A DNA stretch of 64,000 nt from Tomocerus qinae (GCA_020055645.1 CM034548.1:18166001-18230000), one strand, 5' to 3'; shown: positions 26,284-41,880, counted from the stretch's first letter. Notes: generated by a model not told the origin, from the letters alone. Made by a program: numbers and translations.

Positions 26284-26611
26284 GAATCATATTCCTTTCG
26301 GCTGGTACAATGGGTGCTAAAGATGTTTTTACCAATCCTCAATTCCTCACATCCGCAACAACCTTAGGCGGCGGCATTAAACAGGGAAATAAAGATGTAA
26401 CTCACATTCATATGCTCGGTGGTGTTAATTCCATCGACGAAGAATGGCACCAGAAATATGCTTTTATAATTGGCTTGCTCCGCAAACCTCATGCTCTCCT
26501 CGTCAAAGAATCTTTATCTGTCGAAAGAGACAAACTCGTTCAAAAACTTAGTGCGTATCGACTAGAAAGGAATTTGGTTCGAGAAAGCCTAACTAAAAAT
26601 TTACAGAATGG
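26284..26611 (+). CDS. kinesin-14 (KCBP/kinesin-C type), first assigned exon
   Basis: This exon encodes the most N-terminal part of the kinesin assigned with confidence. The frame is open from 26244 to the donor GG|GTGAGTAC at 26612. Two acceptors are possible: after TTTACAG (exon from 26284, with TGATAAC branch-like bases just upstream) or after GCCAAG (from 26261). If translation starts here, ATG 26310 has A at -3 and G at +4 and gives 100 residues of this exon. The first half is Gly/Thr/His-containing with no recognised domain. The last 40 residues are rich in Leu, Glu, Arg and Lys in a heptad-like pattern, suggesting the start of a coiled coil. It ends after two bases of a codon, exactly the phase the next exon needs. 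The 5' limit and start codon are uncertain. Confidence 0.78.
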
Positions 26612-29600
26612 GTGAGTACACTATCTGTTACTTATATCTACTCCATATTACGTGACTCTATCATTAATCTAATTTACTACATTAAAATTAACTTTCCTTC
26701 GTGAATATTACTAATATTTAGAGTACCATTATTTGAATACTTAATAAGAAGTATGCATAAAACATTTTCTATGCAAAAGTACCTATATTACACAATAGAC
26801 TTATTTGGGCGTACATAATAATCATACTGCTTCGTAATACTGTGTCTTTGTCATAATTACACGTGCAAAAAACACAAATGCTAAGGTCAAGGCAAGAATT
26901 AATATTAACCTCCGAATCGATTATAATCTAAATCATTTTACTTTTATTATACTTTTACATATTTGGAATGGAAGCTATTTTTTTCGATTAGATGTTTAAA
27001 AATGACGCAAATACCACCTAATTGTATATACGAAGCTATTGTTAGAGTTTTCAATTTAATCTACCGTACGTAGGTACAAAGAAAAAGTGATTAGCCAAAA
27101 GCTTACATTTAAGTAATCTTTAATAGATCGATCCTAAAATAAGATACGCGTATTACATATCAATGTATTTGACGTTACAATACACGTATGAATGTTTTAT
27201 TTCAGAGAAATTGAGATAGTAGTAACTTTTTAAAATAATGGACAATGACGCACATGTAAAAGACTATTTTTAGATATGCGCGTCTTTGTCTCCTCTGAGG
27301 TGAGTATGTGTGCATAGTATTTCATTAGAAAATAGACAATTGTCTCATTTGGTTGTTATCTATTTGGGACTAATTTTCGATAAATATCTAAATCACCATG
27401 ATCTTTGTTTGAAATATATTTAAAGCTTCGGAAGATCTACAGGTAGTCATTTACAAACGAATAAAAACCATTTAAAAGCATTTTTCCTCCATTTAAGCCA
27501 TCAATTTTTATTCTTCGAAATATTGATAAAGATAAAGCTCTTAATCTAAGATCACTTTGGCAAACAATTTGGTAATGCCAACTAGAAAGCTCTATAACAG
27601 GCAGTAACAAGAATAACAAAGTGGTTCGTCACCGTATTCATTAGCCATATAATTTAATTCTATAAATAAGCTTCCTTTCAGTAAGAAATGAAAATCATTT
27701 TAACAAGGTAGAATATAGATACAGTAAATAACGTGGGCGACAATGCCTATATCAGAAAGAAAATAGACAAGATGCGATCTATTCAGAATCAAATACGTTG
27801 CTGATGTTTTTACCAAGAAGCATGTTTTAAGAGGCTGGATAAATTGCATTTCCTTGTATATTTTGTAATAAATGCTATTACATTGTTAATGTGCCTTTCC
27901 TGCCTCCACTTGCCATTATTCTTATTTATTCTAAGAAGTATGTCCCAATTAAGGTCTCGGTAAATGTCTATACTAGGTATTTTATTATTGATGGTTGCCA
28001 AAACGGTATATAGAATTGTTTTGGTAGAGTGATTTTAGACTGCAAGGATTTTGTGTTCACAATTCGAGGTACTCCACTTAAATAAATACAAATCAAAATT
28101 TTATGGAACGTCTTCAAAATGATTAAAGGTCTGGGAAAGTAAATATAGATTTATCATAAATCTTTAGATCTTTATGCATATGTAAGAATATTCACTATCC
28201 ATCTCTAACCTGATATATGTATAAGTTTACAGAAGAAGCAAGATTCTTTGATGTCAGATATACTTTTCATTTAAGATTAATAATAGGTCCCAATGCCAGG
28301 CTATATTGTTTCATAGTGAATGGATAAGTGCTTCCCACTACCCCTTTTTGTTTATAACAAGATAAAAGCGTATCATGGAAAGTTTATTTATGATATACAA
28401 TTCCCTATTAAATTATGTGTCGCAACGTTTAACCTTAATATATAGTTAACCTCTATTCTTCTGAATATTAAAAGCATTTACAAAAATACTTATTGACATA
28501 CGAAAATGACATTTCATGATGTTTACAGAACGGTAATGAGATGGATAGGAGTTTAGCAGTTTGTATCTGCGAAACCACACTTATCTTACACTGCACTGCT
28601 TCAATACTTATACTATAATGAGCAAACAAGCTGCTTAACAAGCATATCATAATGAGATTTTATTTGGCAAGTAACACAATGAGTATGTCTATTAGTTCTA
28701 TCGGAAATTCCATCAGTCTAATACTAATGTTTTCAGAATGTACCTTTTTGTTTACAAATCTGCGTGTCTTAAAAAATTTCCATTTTTTGACCAATGAGGT
28801 TACGTTTGAAACGTATCTATGCACATGCATATAATTATAACGTCTATACACTTTATATATATATCAAATGATATTACGTATTTAGATACCACGCTAGTGG
28901 AGATCATTCACAATAGGTATATCATTTAATTGTGTGTATTACATACAATATTATTACACATACGCATTAAAAATCTAGGAGTTTATTGTTTTACTACCAC
29001 TAATGAATGTAGGTTTGCATAGTTGTATAGCTATAAAAATTTCTACATTAGTAATACTGATAGATGTATACATAATACCTATCTTGGATAATATACGACA
29101 AACAAAAGTAAGATTACAACAGTTGTTACACATTCAACAATAGTGATGACAATATGTATTTAGTAGATGCAAGCATCCAGAAACAATACAAAATGACAGT
29201 AATCACATCAGCATACATGATATTATGGAGTCAAGACGGGTGTACCTTCAGGATCTGCACGATACTATGTTCATAGATGCTCACCGTTTGCATATTTATG
29301 TAAAGTGTGCTACATGGGGCTGTAGCTTCATAATCATAATGCACATCCAGTAACAGACATCTATGTATCAACGCATAATATTCTTCTCAACAAAACAGGT
29401 GTCTATAAAGATAACATGTGAGAGAAAGACACAGCGAGCCACTGTTGACATGTATGGAATGAATGAGCACAATTTTATTAGTGTGACAATTTCTTATGAC
29501 AATACAGATTTCCCATTTGATAACCTGGGAAATAACTATTTGCATGCTAAAATCTGAATGAATACATAGATATACACTAGTGAATACTGAAAGACAATTT

Positions 29601-32600
29601 TTACTACTTACGTGCTGTTAAATAGTACACCATAATAATCAAAACTAAAGTAGGACAAGATAAAACTTTGTATATATTATTCATACCCATGTAGTACCCA
29701 AGCACGCACCATGTCACTTACATGTACATTTATTACATTTTTGTTGGGGTATTATGTATAATTTATGTAAATCTACCTTATGTGATAAATATGTAAGTGC
29801 ATTTTAATACCAATAACATCTACAAACAATTTTACTCACAAACATTTTTAAAATTGCATAACACATAATCGTTTATATTTAACAAGAAGATTCTTATCAT
29901 TCAGCTGTACATCTTGTGAAGAGCACTTATGCATGCAGCAGTCATAATAAAAAAGTAATCATTATAAAAAATGAATCTTAAAAAGTTGTAGTAAGAGCAG
30001 AAATTCTTCAACGCCACTTTTTTGTGAAGTCACTTTTAGAGAAAAATAAAGATGGAATACCAATTTTGTGCAATTTTCCAATGATGATATATTTCGTACA
30101 CAAAAGATACAAATAGGTATGGAAGAAGTATTTTTAAAATAAGAAGTGCACCTGAAGAGTCATTTATTTTGTAAGGTTTCCTGGACAATTGTGCCGATAG
30201 AACAAATGACGATTTTATCATTGTTTTGTAACAACATAGAATTGGTACATGAAATGAGTTTTAGACAACCGGCTATAATTGTCGTTAAGGGAGATACTAA
30301 GTACATAATACTATGAATGTAGAAATGTCTCAAAAAGAGATAATGCCTTTAGGTATGTATATCCTTTGAGTAGGATTAGTACATATCAGTAGTAAGTAAG
30401 CATGGAATGATTATTGAAAATTTGATGATGAGATTCACAAAGGCCGGAAGTTTGGGAAAATCAATGATGCTCGAAGCGAAGGCCGCAAGTTCCACAGAGT
30501 GCATTATATTTACATGGACTCCATTACATTTCTGTATTAGTCATAATGATATTTAATTCATTGAATGATTCTATAGTTTACAATGGCATTCCTATATACT
30601 TGGCCATATGTCGAAGAAACAATGAATAAGTGTCAGCTTGATGTAGTTAGGCATCTCATTGAAAGTCTGGATTTTATTTGAAGCAGTTTCATCTGTATGT
30701 TTCCCATTCTGTTGCCTTGCCTCTTGGCATATCTAATTGTGCAAAAGATAATTCATGTAATGTGGGTAGACTGATTATGTAGCTTTCGTGCTAACAATTC
30801 ACATAGATAATATGATACTGTTCATGTTATAAATAAAATCTACATACTAGCAGTGACAAATCTCGAGTTTCATTCTTGTCATTCTCTACTTATTACGTAT
30901 TCATTTCTACTTCACTCTGAATGCCTACTTCTGTTTTTATAGTGCAAAGGTAGATACTTGGTCGTACCTACCGCCTACCGCCATACCTCTATATACTAGA
31001 GATCATGTTACCACAAGTAATTCAAGTAAGACAGTTCCTATAGTCCAATACTATAATCTAGAGCATTGCAAACACAAGTGGTTTAATATTTTATAATCAA
31101 TTCCCTTATTGCTAGTCTGCTAAGTACTAGAGATAGGTATATTGAATTATGTCAATTGCACTCAGTCCAATATCTATTCATTCGGTATACACCTACGTAT
31201 TATATGAGAGGCTGTAATACATAATCCTTCTTAGAATTTGTTCTCCCCCACTTTAAGCTAAGCCATCCGAAAGATAGAGATTTGTTTGTCGGCTGTCGTC
31301 AAAGAGTGAAACGCGACAACGAAGCTGAAAGTACTTTTGCAAGTGGTTTGGTTTTCTTTCTTGCTTTTTAATTCTTTATTTGGATTTCAGCTTTGGCGCA
31401 TGTGGTATTCTACATTTCTACCTCTGCCACTGGCTTTTCTGCAGCATGTCATTTACGAAATACCTATATACCTTACTTTTATATTACTTTCGCATTTCCA
31501 ATTGAGATATCTACTCTCTTCATCTACTATCTGCCAATACCTATGTACCATTAAATATGTTTAGGTAAATGACTTCGAGAACAGGAATTGGAATCACACT
31601 TATAAGGTTTCTTGGTTCCAATTTGTCGTTTTAAGTCGTATATATTAATCTTTTTTGGGACATTCCATCTGATATAGTAGGCCATGATTTTATTGTTGTG
31701 GCTTCACTTCAACTTGGTTATTTCACCGCCTTACATAACCTGTCAAAACTTTTTGTTAGTTAGTTTTGCATAATATCATAAAGTAGCGCCTGCTTATTTA
31801 ACTCTAACGCTAAGATCAACTACCTACTGTAACCCCAATACCTATTCTAATGGTAGTTTCAATCCAATTTCTGTAGAACTCTAATACTGTCTAACCATAT
31901 AATATCTAAACTTGGAAATGGATTTTGCTCCGAGCGGTACATAGCGGATTTGACTCTATTTACCTACCAAGTATTCATGCAAAAACACCCTATTCACCGA
32001 ATTAAACCTTATTTTATATTAACGCTTTTACCCTGTTCTGAAGACATGAACTATTTTCGACCTTGAAAGCTTAAAAAGCTTGTTAATCCAGAAAACTTTT
32101 ACCTATTGAGATTTATTAGGTTCCTAAAAAACTTCTGTTAGATTTCATAGCAGTAGCAGATGCAATTTATAAGTGGCTTATGCTACAACAGCTACTCTGA
32201 TTGAAATAAAACTTCGAGGCTACTTAAAAACGATGAATTTCAAGTGTTAGATGCATAAAATGTTATCAAGTTTGAATACCACTGACAGCAATTTTGGCAA
32301 CATGAAAATTCCATGCAAAAATAAAAAAAAATAATATTTGTATTTTGTTGCCAGATATATAGTTTTTCTAAAAAGCTGTCGAATCTTTGACTAGTTGTAC
32401 ATGAAAAATATTTTCGTAACAAGTAGATTAAAAACCGTGATGATTCATCTGAGAAGTTTATATTTTTGCAGGTGAGTTTCCTTAAACATTGGGAAGTATA
32501 GGTATTATTGAGGACATTTCATTTTGGCGTATACGGTAGTTTATCATTGATTCATGCATGACCGTTAATATTTTCATCTTCATTTGTCTTACCCTTTGCC

Positions 32601-35600
32601 AGTGGTTTAATATACTTCATCTCTTCATTATATGACATCCTAAAGAGGTTTGTGAGATGCTATAGGAATAAATGAGGAAAAACTCGGCATGGATTCTATT
32701 TGTCTTTAATGGACTGTAAAAGCAATAAAGCAAACGAGGGAATAGTAGAAATGCCGCAAGATTCATTCGGAGGTATCTAAACCTAAGACGCATGTATATT
32801 AATATTACATCTGAGCACGTATTACATTACGTAATTTTTCTTTTATCTCATTCAAGTGATTTGTTGTCATTGTCAGTTTCCTCATCATTGCCAATATTAG
32901 CAATTTATCGCTATATAAAAGTGATGGTACAGGTATTTCTTGGTGTAAAAATTAGATAAGTACAAAATAAGTACAAAACACTCTGAATGTATACTCATGT
33001 CGTTTAAGCAATTACTGTTGCTTAATGTAAGTAGTTACAGAGCATTACATCGCAGGAATACATTTGACTTTGGCACATTTGCTTTCAAATTGACTTAACA
33101 AAAATGCTTACCTTGTTTTCAAAAATACAATGTTAATAGAGTAAACTGTGTGAGCTCTCATATGGGAACGGAAAATCTATTATCGCTGATTTGAAGCGCA
33201 ATCAAAGGTAATAATGGTAGATACAATCACTTAATATATTGCAGTTACGTGTAATTAACCAAACAAATGGAATATTGTAAGGTTTAGCAAATGTATAGTA
33301 AGTACAATATACTGAAAAACCATAAATAGCTATAAACAACATGTATATAAATCAGTTACACCTTATATCACATGTAAATACACAAGAAAAACTCATATTA
33401 GTTCGGAGATTTAAGTGGATAGATTAGGTGAATAAACCAGCATACAATAAATCACAATGTCATTAATTGAGGAACCACAAAAACTAAAATAGTTAAGCAG
33501 GAGTGCAAATTGTTCAAAATAATGTGCTGAAAATACAGATTTATACTGTGTATACAAGGGAAGTGAGCACAAACGTGCACAACAAGTACAGAATGATTAT
33601 CTAAATTAAGATAAAGCAGCCGACGGCAATCATCATCTTGAAAATTAACCTTGAATAGCTTGCGAAGGAAAAACTTAGGTTGCATAGTGAAGATAAGTGA
33701 TGATTACTAGAAATTGAGTTTGAATGAGCTTAAATTTTATTGATGAGTGTTGGATATAATTGGTAGATGTTTTTATAAAGATACTTTCTGTCGTAAAAGA
33801 GTGATAATACAAATTAGAATAATCGTATCTACATTAATAAATAATAATGTTGTGGGAGATTTAGTATTTATGAATGTATACATTAGTACGATGACAGTTA
33901 TTACAGCAAAAGTGAAAAGTAGACATAAAAGGAACAAGAAAAATGATAGTATAGAGAAACCAGGAGTAATTGGCTACAGGCCATATACTACTAGTAATTC
34001 AAACAAAACATAATTAACAATGAGTAATTAATGGGTTTTCAAATTACAAATGAACAGTTATTAGAGTCGAGTGGGATTAATCTGCGTGTTAAGTAAACTC
34101 TGAGTGGATTTAATGTGGTACACTTTTTGATAATAAGGATATCTATTTTATACAATAATTTATGTGTAGTAATAAGAATGATAACAATTAACGAATGAGT
34201 CGTATTTTAAGTACGTAGAAGATTGTGTTATCCTATGATTGTTGATAGGAGATGAATGAATGGGAATACGGCATAAATTACAAAAGTAAATGATAAAATC
34301 AATTTGTGTGGAGATATATAACATCTTTAGTTTGAACGGTATGCATCCGCAAATATCTAGTTCATGCATAGATAATGGAATGATTTTGCCTAGTAGTGTA
34401 TCACTGCAGAAGTAAGTAGTTTATGGCAGAGCAGAGAATCCGATTGTTCACGAGATTTATGTAAAGGTAGAGCAGATCAGACAAGAGCAGAGCAGGGCAT
34501 CGAGTGAACAATAAGCTATTTTATGGTATCTGTTACAATAATGGCAATGGGTAGTCAATTTGTATCTCTTATAGAGAAGTGTGTGCACAGGTAGTTGGAT
34601 GTAATAGGTACACAATGCTTCTGGTGGGTAGGACATGAAATGTATTTACTCCTTGAATTGTAAGACAATGATGAGTAATGTGCAAATGTGTCAGTTGTGG
34701 TGAGCACATTGTTCCGCTCTTAACGCTTAACTTGAGATAATGCTCAGCAGTTCTCACATTTTTGGTTGTCTTTTTCCCATTTGTAGCCCTATAGCTTAGC
34801 TTTGCAAAATATGTAGATATACAATGCTTAGCAATCCATTACTAATACTGTAAGGTATAAGGTTACTTTTATTTTATGTATTTATTACATTTAGTGCTGG
34901 CTTGGGCTGGGTACCTATTCTATTGTTACATCTACTACCCCATACCATTGACTTCTATCTCAGGTGATGTAGTACCACAAAATTGCAATTAGTTCGTAAA
35001 GTAATTATTTTGTAGGTTTCTTTCTATTATGTATACTAATATCCCAGTTTGTGCTCACACAGTCAACAATACACCGAAGCATTAAAAAAGATACATTCAC
35101 ATCTAACACATTATAAATGCGTGGTTATTAGAAGTGAGTATAATAAGAGAGGGATTCAGTTCAGACGTCGGCAGGTAGAGAGATAGATACAATAAAGGAA
35201 GTTGAAGCACTAAAATAAAAATCTCCATACATTCAAAATAAACATCATCATTACCGAGAGGTTTATAGATAGCAATCTCACACACTCCACATCTTAGAAA
35301 TACAGAAGATCACATCAGTTAATCTATTATCTTTCAACTCGAGTAGTCCTCCTACTCATTACATGGTAGTACATTGAGCTTGCTAACTAACTACCGTACT
35401 AATTTAAATATTTACTACTGAAGCGTAGAACTAAGTCAGGATTCCTTCTCAGAAATTTAGTATTTCTCAGGTTTCTGCAGAGTCAACATAGTCAGATTCT
35501 TCCAGCTAGGCTTTAACTACTATTTACTAGTGAATTGTGGAAAAGTGTTAGTGCAGTGTCCGTTATTCTCTTGTGGCTTCTGCTCAAAGATTCATCGGTT

Positions 35601-38600
35601 TCTGTTATCATTTTTTAACTAGACTATCTGTATTTCTCACGTCTCCTTACTTTTCCAATTTGTTACAGATATTGATACAGACGCATTACACATAATACAG
35701 TCCGTATATATAAAAGCATGCATTTACAAAGAAGTCTACTTGCCGTTGCATTTAAAACATCACCAAACATTTTAATAAAGATATATTTATCAGTCGTGAC
35801 TCCCTAGCCACTATCTGCACTCTGTATCTTGGGACATTAACACAATGGTTACTATATTATCTGATCTTTGGTATTATTACTGCACTCTGTGTGACTACAT
35901 CGACATTTAGTTTTGTAATACAGCTTTATCTTAAAGAGAAATCCGTGCATAGAGTATATCACATCTGTAATAGTAAAGAGTGTCTTCTCCCTAGTTGATG
36001 GATTTTGCTTTGTAGCATGCATGTGATTTACCACATAATCTTGCTGTCTTTCTTCCATACAAAATAGTTCACATGGCACGTACATCTTTGCACAAAATGC
36101 TTTACCATAACGCAGGGCATAAATATCGAGTTCCCACGTCCAGTTGTGTTTTGTTGAGCTCTTCTATTCTACTGTAGTGAGGATTCCATTCGATCTGTTA
36201 CATTTACATTCAGCAAACAGAATAGGATTTGAGATTTGGTGAGATGAGACATGAGACGTCAAAGCAGTTTGCCCGCAGTCAGTAGTATAGGAGTAGTAGT
36301 AGCCGAATCAGAGCAATAACAATCTCAATATAATTCGTGGTACACTATGATGCGTCTCATAAAGAAACTCTAACTGTACCAATAGTTATGGTCTGCAGTA
36401 AAATATATTGCATGATTCTGTTACAGTACTTATTTTTGTTGTATACCATTTACATATGTCTCCGTATAGTCTCGTCCTAATGGCACATTGTATAATATAG
36501 TTGTTTGGCGTTTTCTATTCAATAATAATAATGTTCAACAGATTACAAACAGATTATCTACCAAATAAATACATAGCGCATATGATATGCAGTAATTTAT
36601 TTCTATAGATATTCACAATCATTTGCTTCATAACTTCATTTCAAAGAGAAACTCAAAGGGATGTCAGTAGGCTACTTGGGTAGCTACATAATAAGCTTTA
36701 AATTTTGAAAGAAATAAATTATAATGATTACACACCGTGCTGAATGGCCATAAATAGATAGATGATTCAACACAAACATTTTTCTTTTGTTCAATCACAA
36801 TAATAACTATTTTCACGGAACCAGGTCAATGTTATCCATACTTAAACCATTAAAACTACTCTTATCGTCTTATTTTAATGCTTCATTTTATGTTAATATC
36901 CATAGATAATTCAACTTTGTAAATAGATATTTGACCATTATAAGAAATATAACTTTTGGCAATGTCAATAGTATTTACACATTCGTTGAGATGTTTCATT
37001 TTACGTATATACCATTTGGCGAAGAGAAACTTTAAGAATACCTTTGCTCTGTATTCCAGTCTCATACATCCACATAGTTCTTTCAGAAATTTTTTAGCAA
37101 AACTTTTGACTAACCTTCAGATAAATCTTACTGTTAATCACAACAACTTTTACATATAGTGTTCATAGTACATTGGGCATTCGATCAAACCATAACTATT
37201 GGACTGTTGGTCAAACGTGTCTAGAATTTACACCAACAAGAAAATTATTTGTTTAGACAAAATTAATTGATTAATCATCCATTAATCTTTGATTTCTATT
37301 GCAATTGTGTTGATTTAGCAAAGCGAGTGTTAGTAGTGGGTTACTTTTCATTATATTTTACAAAATCGTGATTTAGAGAAGACGTTTGAATGAAATTCTT
37401 CGTAAGTGCATTTGTGTGTGTGTTTTAATTGGAACTGAACGGACATAATTCCTTCTCTCCTCATGTGTCTCATCTCATTCAGAGTTTTCTTTGAGCCATG
37501 TCTTTTATTCCCCAAAGTATAGTACAATTGTAATAAGTAGCTCTTTTTACATAGGCATTTGACTCTATTGGGTTCGGTTGTCAATAGCCAATTGCTTGAG
37601 TACTCGTTTCACCATAAAAACAATAGTATAGGTAGTGTGAGATGTGTTTGCAAAGGTGTACGGTTCAATCTGCTGCACGTTTGCACATTCTTACTGTACA
37701 AGGTGAAGACTACAATTTTAACATATACACATTCACGTAACTTAATATTATCATAACACTTAGGGAGCCGTGCGTCTTCTCTATCTCCTTTACTACGTAT
37801 GGTGTTCAATTGCAGGTCCCTCTTGACATTCTACTATTTGCATTTCATTCCCTCCAATTTCTGTTATTCTCTCTACTTAAGTTGCATTAAGTAATTCATT
37901 GTCGTGCTTTAAGGGTCGCCTTTTATCATCTCCTCTCTGAATATTCTCATGTCTTGGGTTTCTCGTCTCAAGACGTGATATCCGTAATAAGAGAATGTGA
38001 TATTTATAGATTTTAGTTTCTAATCCGTAGAAAACTCATCAATATTACTAATATTTCATTCTGAGAATTGCTATTGGCATTGTAGTGCGTTCAGTCTGCA
38101 TGGGAGCTGTATGTGTAATGTGTCTTTTTAATATTGTTTTTATTTAACACCCTAAAAGGTCATAACTCTATCTGTAACTGAAGTATAGTGATATAATGCA
38201 TTGAAAAGTTGTAAGTTCACCGACCATGCATAAGTGCAAAAACTATACAATTTAATTAACTTTCGTGAAAGTAGACATATCAGTTCTGTTCTGTCGTTGG
38301 ATTATTTGCAAACATGAAAACACTCGACTTTCGGGATACGTTTGCGGCGTTTGCCGCCCTGAACAGGTTTGGTTTACCTCTTCCTCTTAATAAATACTAT
38401 AGATTGAAGTACCAAATATATATCTCTTAATCCCTTTGAGAAATTGGAGCGTCTATTGTATGTACTCCCTCACTCTAACGTCTTCCAGATAGTTCTAAGT
38501 TATATTGACCTGAAATTGTTCTTGCCTACTACTGGAGTCTATTCATTTCATTCTCAAATCTTAATTATGTTTTCCTAGAAATGTCGGCAAAATGTCTACT

Positions 38601-41600
38601 TTACAAAGTGCTTATGTCAACATCTATTAACCTATTTTGCATACATAACAAGCAATTTTTATTTAACATCTTTCAATTAATCTGAGGTGAATGTCTTCAG
38701 TCCTTAGGTTAATAACTTTAGCATGTAATAAGAAAATTTTATAAACCATCTACAGGCAATAATAATGCAATTAGTGCCTTTAATGCCTTAAATTTCAACA
38801 AAATTAGCATTACATGTTCTAAAATCCCTAGGGTTTTACAGTTCCGTCTTACGACATATATAAGTGCTTTATTTGACTCTAATTGCTTACTAATTTTAAA
38901 ATAATTTGGTGTAAATGAACCAAATGTATTATTAATTATCACTAACACTAATTATTTTACAGATTGATATGTACCAATAAATTGCACCTGTCTGTATGTA
39001 GTATTAGTAGTGTATGTGTTCTAATATACTCTATTCGATATGGGACATTTAAAAATATTGGCAATTACTACCTGCAGTGTAGTTTCCTCGATTTGCACTC
39101 AAAATGAATCAGAGGTATGGTTACTGAAGCATTTAATGTCAAATAAATCCTAGTAGCTCTTACGGAAGTAGTTAGTGTTTACTCTTAATGAAGTATAGAC
39201 ATTAGCGAAATCCACTTACTACGTAAAGTAAATAAAAATGAGAGGCACTAAACGACCTAAGAGAGATTAAGTGGCTTTAGTAATAATGTATAGTTGCAGC
39301 ATAGAATTGCTTTTTAAACAATTGACCATAGTCAATTATCAGATTTTCTACGAAAACTATTTCATAGGTTTTTAAATAAATCTATATCAATGTTAGGATT
39401 CCACGAACGGATTTAGCAAGGGCATTTAATACTGTTTTCGTCAGCTTACAATTTGTTTTGTTCAGAACACACCTGTAGTATTATGCACTTTGTTCCTGTT
39501 TCTGCGATTCCACTAACTACTTATAAGGAGTACGAATGTAATAGCTTAGTGCTCATCACCACTACCTAATTGAGTGATGGATTAGTTTGGTAGGAGCAAT
39601 TTCACAGTCCAAGGAGCAGTAAAAGATCTCAACACACAAGCTGCTAATTCTGGTCCTAACTCGATAAACCTTTCAACTAATTCAAATTAAATGATTAATC
39701 CGTATTAAACAACATATTCCTAGCATAGGCAGTGTTGAACGTTGGAAGGAGATCTTACTGTAACATATTTCATATTATTTGTAACCTGTTTAGGTTAAGT
39801 ACACTTCAAGGACTATGATGATAACCATTCAATTTTATTACCAATGCCATCTTGTCAGTTTATTTATTGTTCAAGGAAACTTGCATTTAAAGGCTTTCTT
39901 TTGTATCCGATCTTCCATTTCATTTGAGATTGTTTTTATTGATGCGTATTTCCATAAAAATGGAATTCTTTGTATGACTTCATTCTTCAAAAAATGTAAG
40001 TTTATTTGGCGAAAACCAATTTTTAGTACGTTACATTGTTAGTATGTTGCAAGTTTGTATAGCAAATATTAGTTCTTACTTTCATATGAGTGCAGTGTAT
40101 ATATAATCTCTCCATGCAAATGCAGATATATTTCCTCTTAGGGCATCTCTGTAACAGAGACTTGTCCGTATTGAAAAATGGCTGGAGCAGATATTACTGT
40201 ACGTTCCATTTCTATTTGCCCTAGATAACGCACCACAAAATACAACTTACAAAATTTTGTCTAACTTGTCATAGCACATTTATTTCTCATTGGTAAATCT
40301 TGTCAAAATGGCTTAAAACAAATTTTTATTTCGCCAAACTGAATGTTGCCATTTGTAAATTCGCCTCTTTTAAATAATGGCAGAGTTGGGGGCTGAAAAT
40401 AGTAGTAGCTAAGTAACATGAAATTAGTATAATTTATAAACTCGAGTTTGTTTATAAACAAACTCAAATCCATCAACTAACAAAGTTTGTTTATAAATTA
40501 TACTAATTTTATGTTATTTAGCTACTACTATTTTTAGCCCCGAACAGGCAGATTGACAAATTTTTCTGCAGACAAAATTTATACTAACGTACATGCATGG
40601 ATTTTCCGTCCCGTCACAATTGTTTAAATATAACACTGCTTCCATTTCTTTAACGTTATCGATTGTAGTTATGGTTTCGTAGAACTAAGTCTGTTCAAGT
40701 GAACGTTCTATAGATTTGCTTGAAACTGCGTAGCCAAGTCAAATCTACTACAAATGTACAAGACTTTAAACATGATAATGCAATGCTAGATTTTTCAATA
40801 CCTACCTAAAAATATTCAACGATTTCTTATTCTTACACATTTAATGGTTGTGAATTCAGTAGTTATAATTGTTATAAAAAAGCTATTAAGATCTCTCGCA
40901 TATTTCTGTGCCTTAGATCGCATTCTTAATAAAATAAATGATTGTTTATTATCTGATAATCAGTGTACTAAATCAAAGCCGCTGACTTTACAACAATGTG
41001 TGAGATTAAATAGAATCAGCTTTATAATTATTTTTACCTATTGTTCGTGTTGGCATTATTCTGTATGTATAAGTGAACAGTGCCATATTTGTAGTGTGTG
41101 ATCATCACAAAGAGAAAGATGTAGTAGCAACGACGCGTGTTAATAGCAAAAGGTAAGCGTACATGCAAGGCAATAGTATTTGTGTAACAAGGTGAATAAG
41201 GATGTACACTCGTATAACTTCAACTGTCTAGTAGCACTTGCTATGCTATATTATTAACTTTTCTTCTATGTACACTACTTGTATTTTCATCCACATGTAA
41301 TAGATACATTATTATTGATTTTTCACCAAATCTACAAAAACAAATCATTAAGCGTATTTTTTTTCGCTTGTCTGGCTCTACGTTTCCTGTGACATGGATA
41401 TGACGTCAAAATATAAGGATGGCATTTGGCTTTGTTTGTACATACAAGTAGATGTCCGCATCAATACAAAGGGTACCTATGAAACGTTACTGACAAAGTA
41501 GAGAAACTACCTTAAAGAACCACACGAAGTACACCATAATTTGGATTCATAAAATTTTGATCAACCACATAGCATGTACATATTTGTGGCATTACATAAA

Positions 41601-41880
41601 TAGGGCACTTTTAATGATTTCCTTCACTTGAGAAATGTACTGCATTGTGATATTAACGTTAGCTTAACTACCTGATGTGTACTAATTAAAGTACAACACA
41701 AGATTGGTATAGTTAATAAATTATGTATTAATTATCTATAGGTACAGGTATATAAGATATAATATAAGTCCTTGATGATTGTGTGATGAATGATAGTTAT
41801 TTGGTATTGATGATTATTAAAATATAGGTTTCAGGGGTATTTGTAATAAAATTGAACGGATGATGATTTGAATTTTGCAG
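26612..41880 (+). other. kinesin intron, 15.3 kb
   Basis: The intron is bounded by GTGAGT and TTTTGCAG. It is AT-rich, with no exon I can defend inside. The near-palindromic element at 40385-40546 is its only clear structure. ORFs of 60-88 codons on both strands (for example 33747-34013 plus) show no domain. A small symmetric exon could have been missed here. Confidence 0.7.
40385..40546. mobile_element. near-palindromic hairpin element (MITE candidate)
   Basis: Two arms of about 55 bp are inverted copies with only a few mismatches: the left begins GTTGGGGGCTGAAAATAGTA and the right ends TACTATTTTTAGCCCCGAAC. The loop contains a second, perfect palindrome, GAGTTTGTTTATAAACAAAC followed by TC, at 40444-40465. 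The 6-bp GGCAGA at 40379-40384 recurs at 40547-40552 and may be the target duplication. There is no coding content. The arm identity suggests either recent insertion or recent gene conversion between arms. Confidence 0.65.

Noticed and set aside
29363-29557. Plus-strand ORF preceded by AAAACAG, considered as a kinesin exon
   Set aside because: It ends in a stop, lacks heptad character, and would interrupt the consistent phase between the 26611 and 41881 exons.
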